NCBI GenBank assembly: GCA_020081605.1
Contig: JAHREC010000009.1
Location: 2,480,001-2,544,000 of the forward strand
Source of the DNA: Albifimbria verrucaria
Taxonomy: Eukaryota; Ascomycota; Sordariomycetes; Hypocreales; Stachybotryaceae
Direction: 5' to 3'
Length of the DNA stretch: 64,000 nt
The notes under the pieces: generated by a model
Told to the model about the DNA's origin: nothing
Seen by the model: the letters and a program-made list of their open reading frames with translations, nothing else
Databases searched by the model: none
In this document: positions 63,455 through 64,000 of the stretch, piece after piece
How the letters are laid out: the number at the start of each line of letters is the position of its first letter
Numbering within the stretch: the stretch's first letter is position 1
Program-made: the position numbers and the translations under genes

Positions 63455-64000
63455 TTACCTGCCCATCCATCCACCATCGACGACCAGCGTGTGCCCGCTG
63501 ACGTAGCCGCTCGCCTTGCTGGCCAGGTAGACGGCCGTGCCCTTGAAATCGTCCGGGTCGCCCCAGCGGCCGGCGGGGATGCGGGCGCTGATGCTGGCGA
63601 GGCGCTCCTTATCCTGCAGGAGGGCCGTGTTCATGTCCGTAGCGATGTAGCCAGGGGCAATGGCGTTGACGGTGACGCCGCGCGAGGTCCACTCGTTGGC
63701 GAAGCTCTTGGTCATCTGGCCGACGGCGCCCTTGGACGCGGCATAGGCGGGGACGGTGAGGCCGCCCTGGAAGGCGAGCAGGGAGGAGAAGTTGATGATG
63801 CTGCCGCGGCGGCCGGTGACGGGGAGGGTTCGAGGCTGAGCATGTGGGCGCCGACGTCGCGGCAGAGTGAGAATACGGAGTTGAGGTTTACTTGAATGAC
63901 CTGGGACTGGTGTGAGTTTTCGTTAGAAAAACAGGGAGGTAAGAGAACGGCCTACCTCGTTGAAGTCGCTGTCGGGGAACTTTTCAGAGGGATGTCGCCG
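63455..64000 (-). CDS. Short-chain dehydrogenase/reductase (5' end outside the window)
   Basis: The C-terminal two thirds of an SDR. In the orientation of the gene it has [21 protein letters not shown], then [36 protein letters not shown], which holds the catalytic Ser (in NFSS), Tyr and Lys of Yxxx[15 protein letters not shown] and [14 protein letters not shown] follow, typical of the 2-deoxy-D-gluconate 3-dehydrogenase / KduD-like group. Exon pieces are 63956..64000 and 63455..63900, with an in-phase intron (GTAGGC donor). One C is missing in the run at 63822-63825 (plus-strand G-run), separating the N- and C-terminal frames. The N-terminal Rossmann motif lies outside the window, so the substrate class is only a guess. 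Confidence 0.75.

Noticed and set aside
9064..63900. Programmed frameshifting as the explanation of the many breaks
   Set aside because: The sites share no slippery heptamer or downstream structure, differ in base, occur at arbitrary places in unrelated families, and two need two bases. Homopolymer length error explains them more simply.
1..64000. CRISPR arrays, phage genes, bacterial operons, intact transposons
   Set aside because: None is present: the gene structure is eukaryotic, no regularly spaced identical repeats with unique spacers occur, and no transposase or reverse transcriptase frame was recognised.

Overview
The window looks like nuclear DNA of a filamentous ascomycete (Pezizomycotina, most likely Sordariomycetes, perhaps Hypocreales). 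The evidence is: many short introns of about 50-90 nt with GTAAGT-type donors and CTAAC/CTGAC-like branch points; Zn2Cys6 regulators; a dispersed Neurospora-type 5S rRNA; an SSK1-type response regulator; and families largely confined to filamentous fungi (DUF7730, DUF7580, BSC6-like transporters, MARVEL proteins). The species cannot be named from the sequence alone.

Layout. 0-4 kb: a MARVEL membrane protein and a small Cys-rich protein. 3.7-6.8 kb: gene-poor. 6.8-15.4 kb: accessory-looking genes (DUF7730 protein, a fungal multi-pass membrane protein, a BSC6-like MFS transporter, an NmrA-like reductase). 15.8-16.1 kb: two 5S rRNA genes. 18-31 kb: a second accessory block with a secreted zinc metalloprotease divergent from a mucin-like secreted protein, a C2H2/Zn2Cys6 regulator, an SRPK-like kinase, and a DUF7580 kinase-like protein divergent from a C2H2 protein that probably continues into a RhoGAP-like domain. 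31.9-47.6 kb: mostly housekeeping genes (tyrosine-phosphatase-like protein, mitochondrial ribosomal mS45/Bot1-like protein, SSK1, an O-methyltransferase, a CCDC97-like protein, a GH43 glycosidase, an sn1-type lipase). 47.6-50.6 kb: degenerate duplicated DNA and an intron-bearing tRNA-Lys(CUU). 50.6-64 kb: a single-pass surface protein, a CorA-like membrane protein, a Zn2Cys6 regulator, GNA1, a small conserved protein, a minisatellite and the end of a short-chain dehydrogenase.

A point that governs how the genes should be read: more than twenty conserved reading frames are interrupted by single (twice double) base losses, almost all beside short homopolymers and all in the same direction. Affected genes include housekeeping ones (SSK1, mS45, PTP, GH43, lipase), so the likeliest cause is homopolymer under-calling in the assembly, not mass pseudogenisation. 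Such genes are given below as one CDS spanning the break, with the break position stated.

The best candidates for new biology are the C2H2-RhoGAP-like protein lacking the catalytic arginine finger, its divergent DUF7580 partner, the two 5S genes with compensatory helix changes, and a 40-bp perfect palindrome at 18.0 kb.
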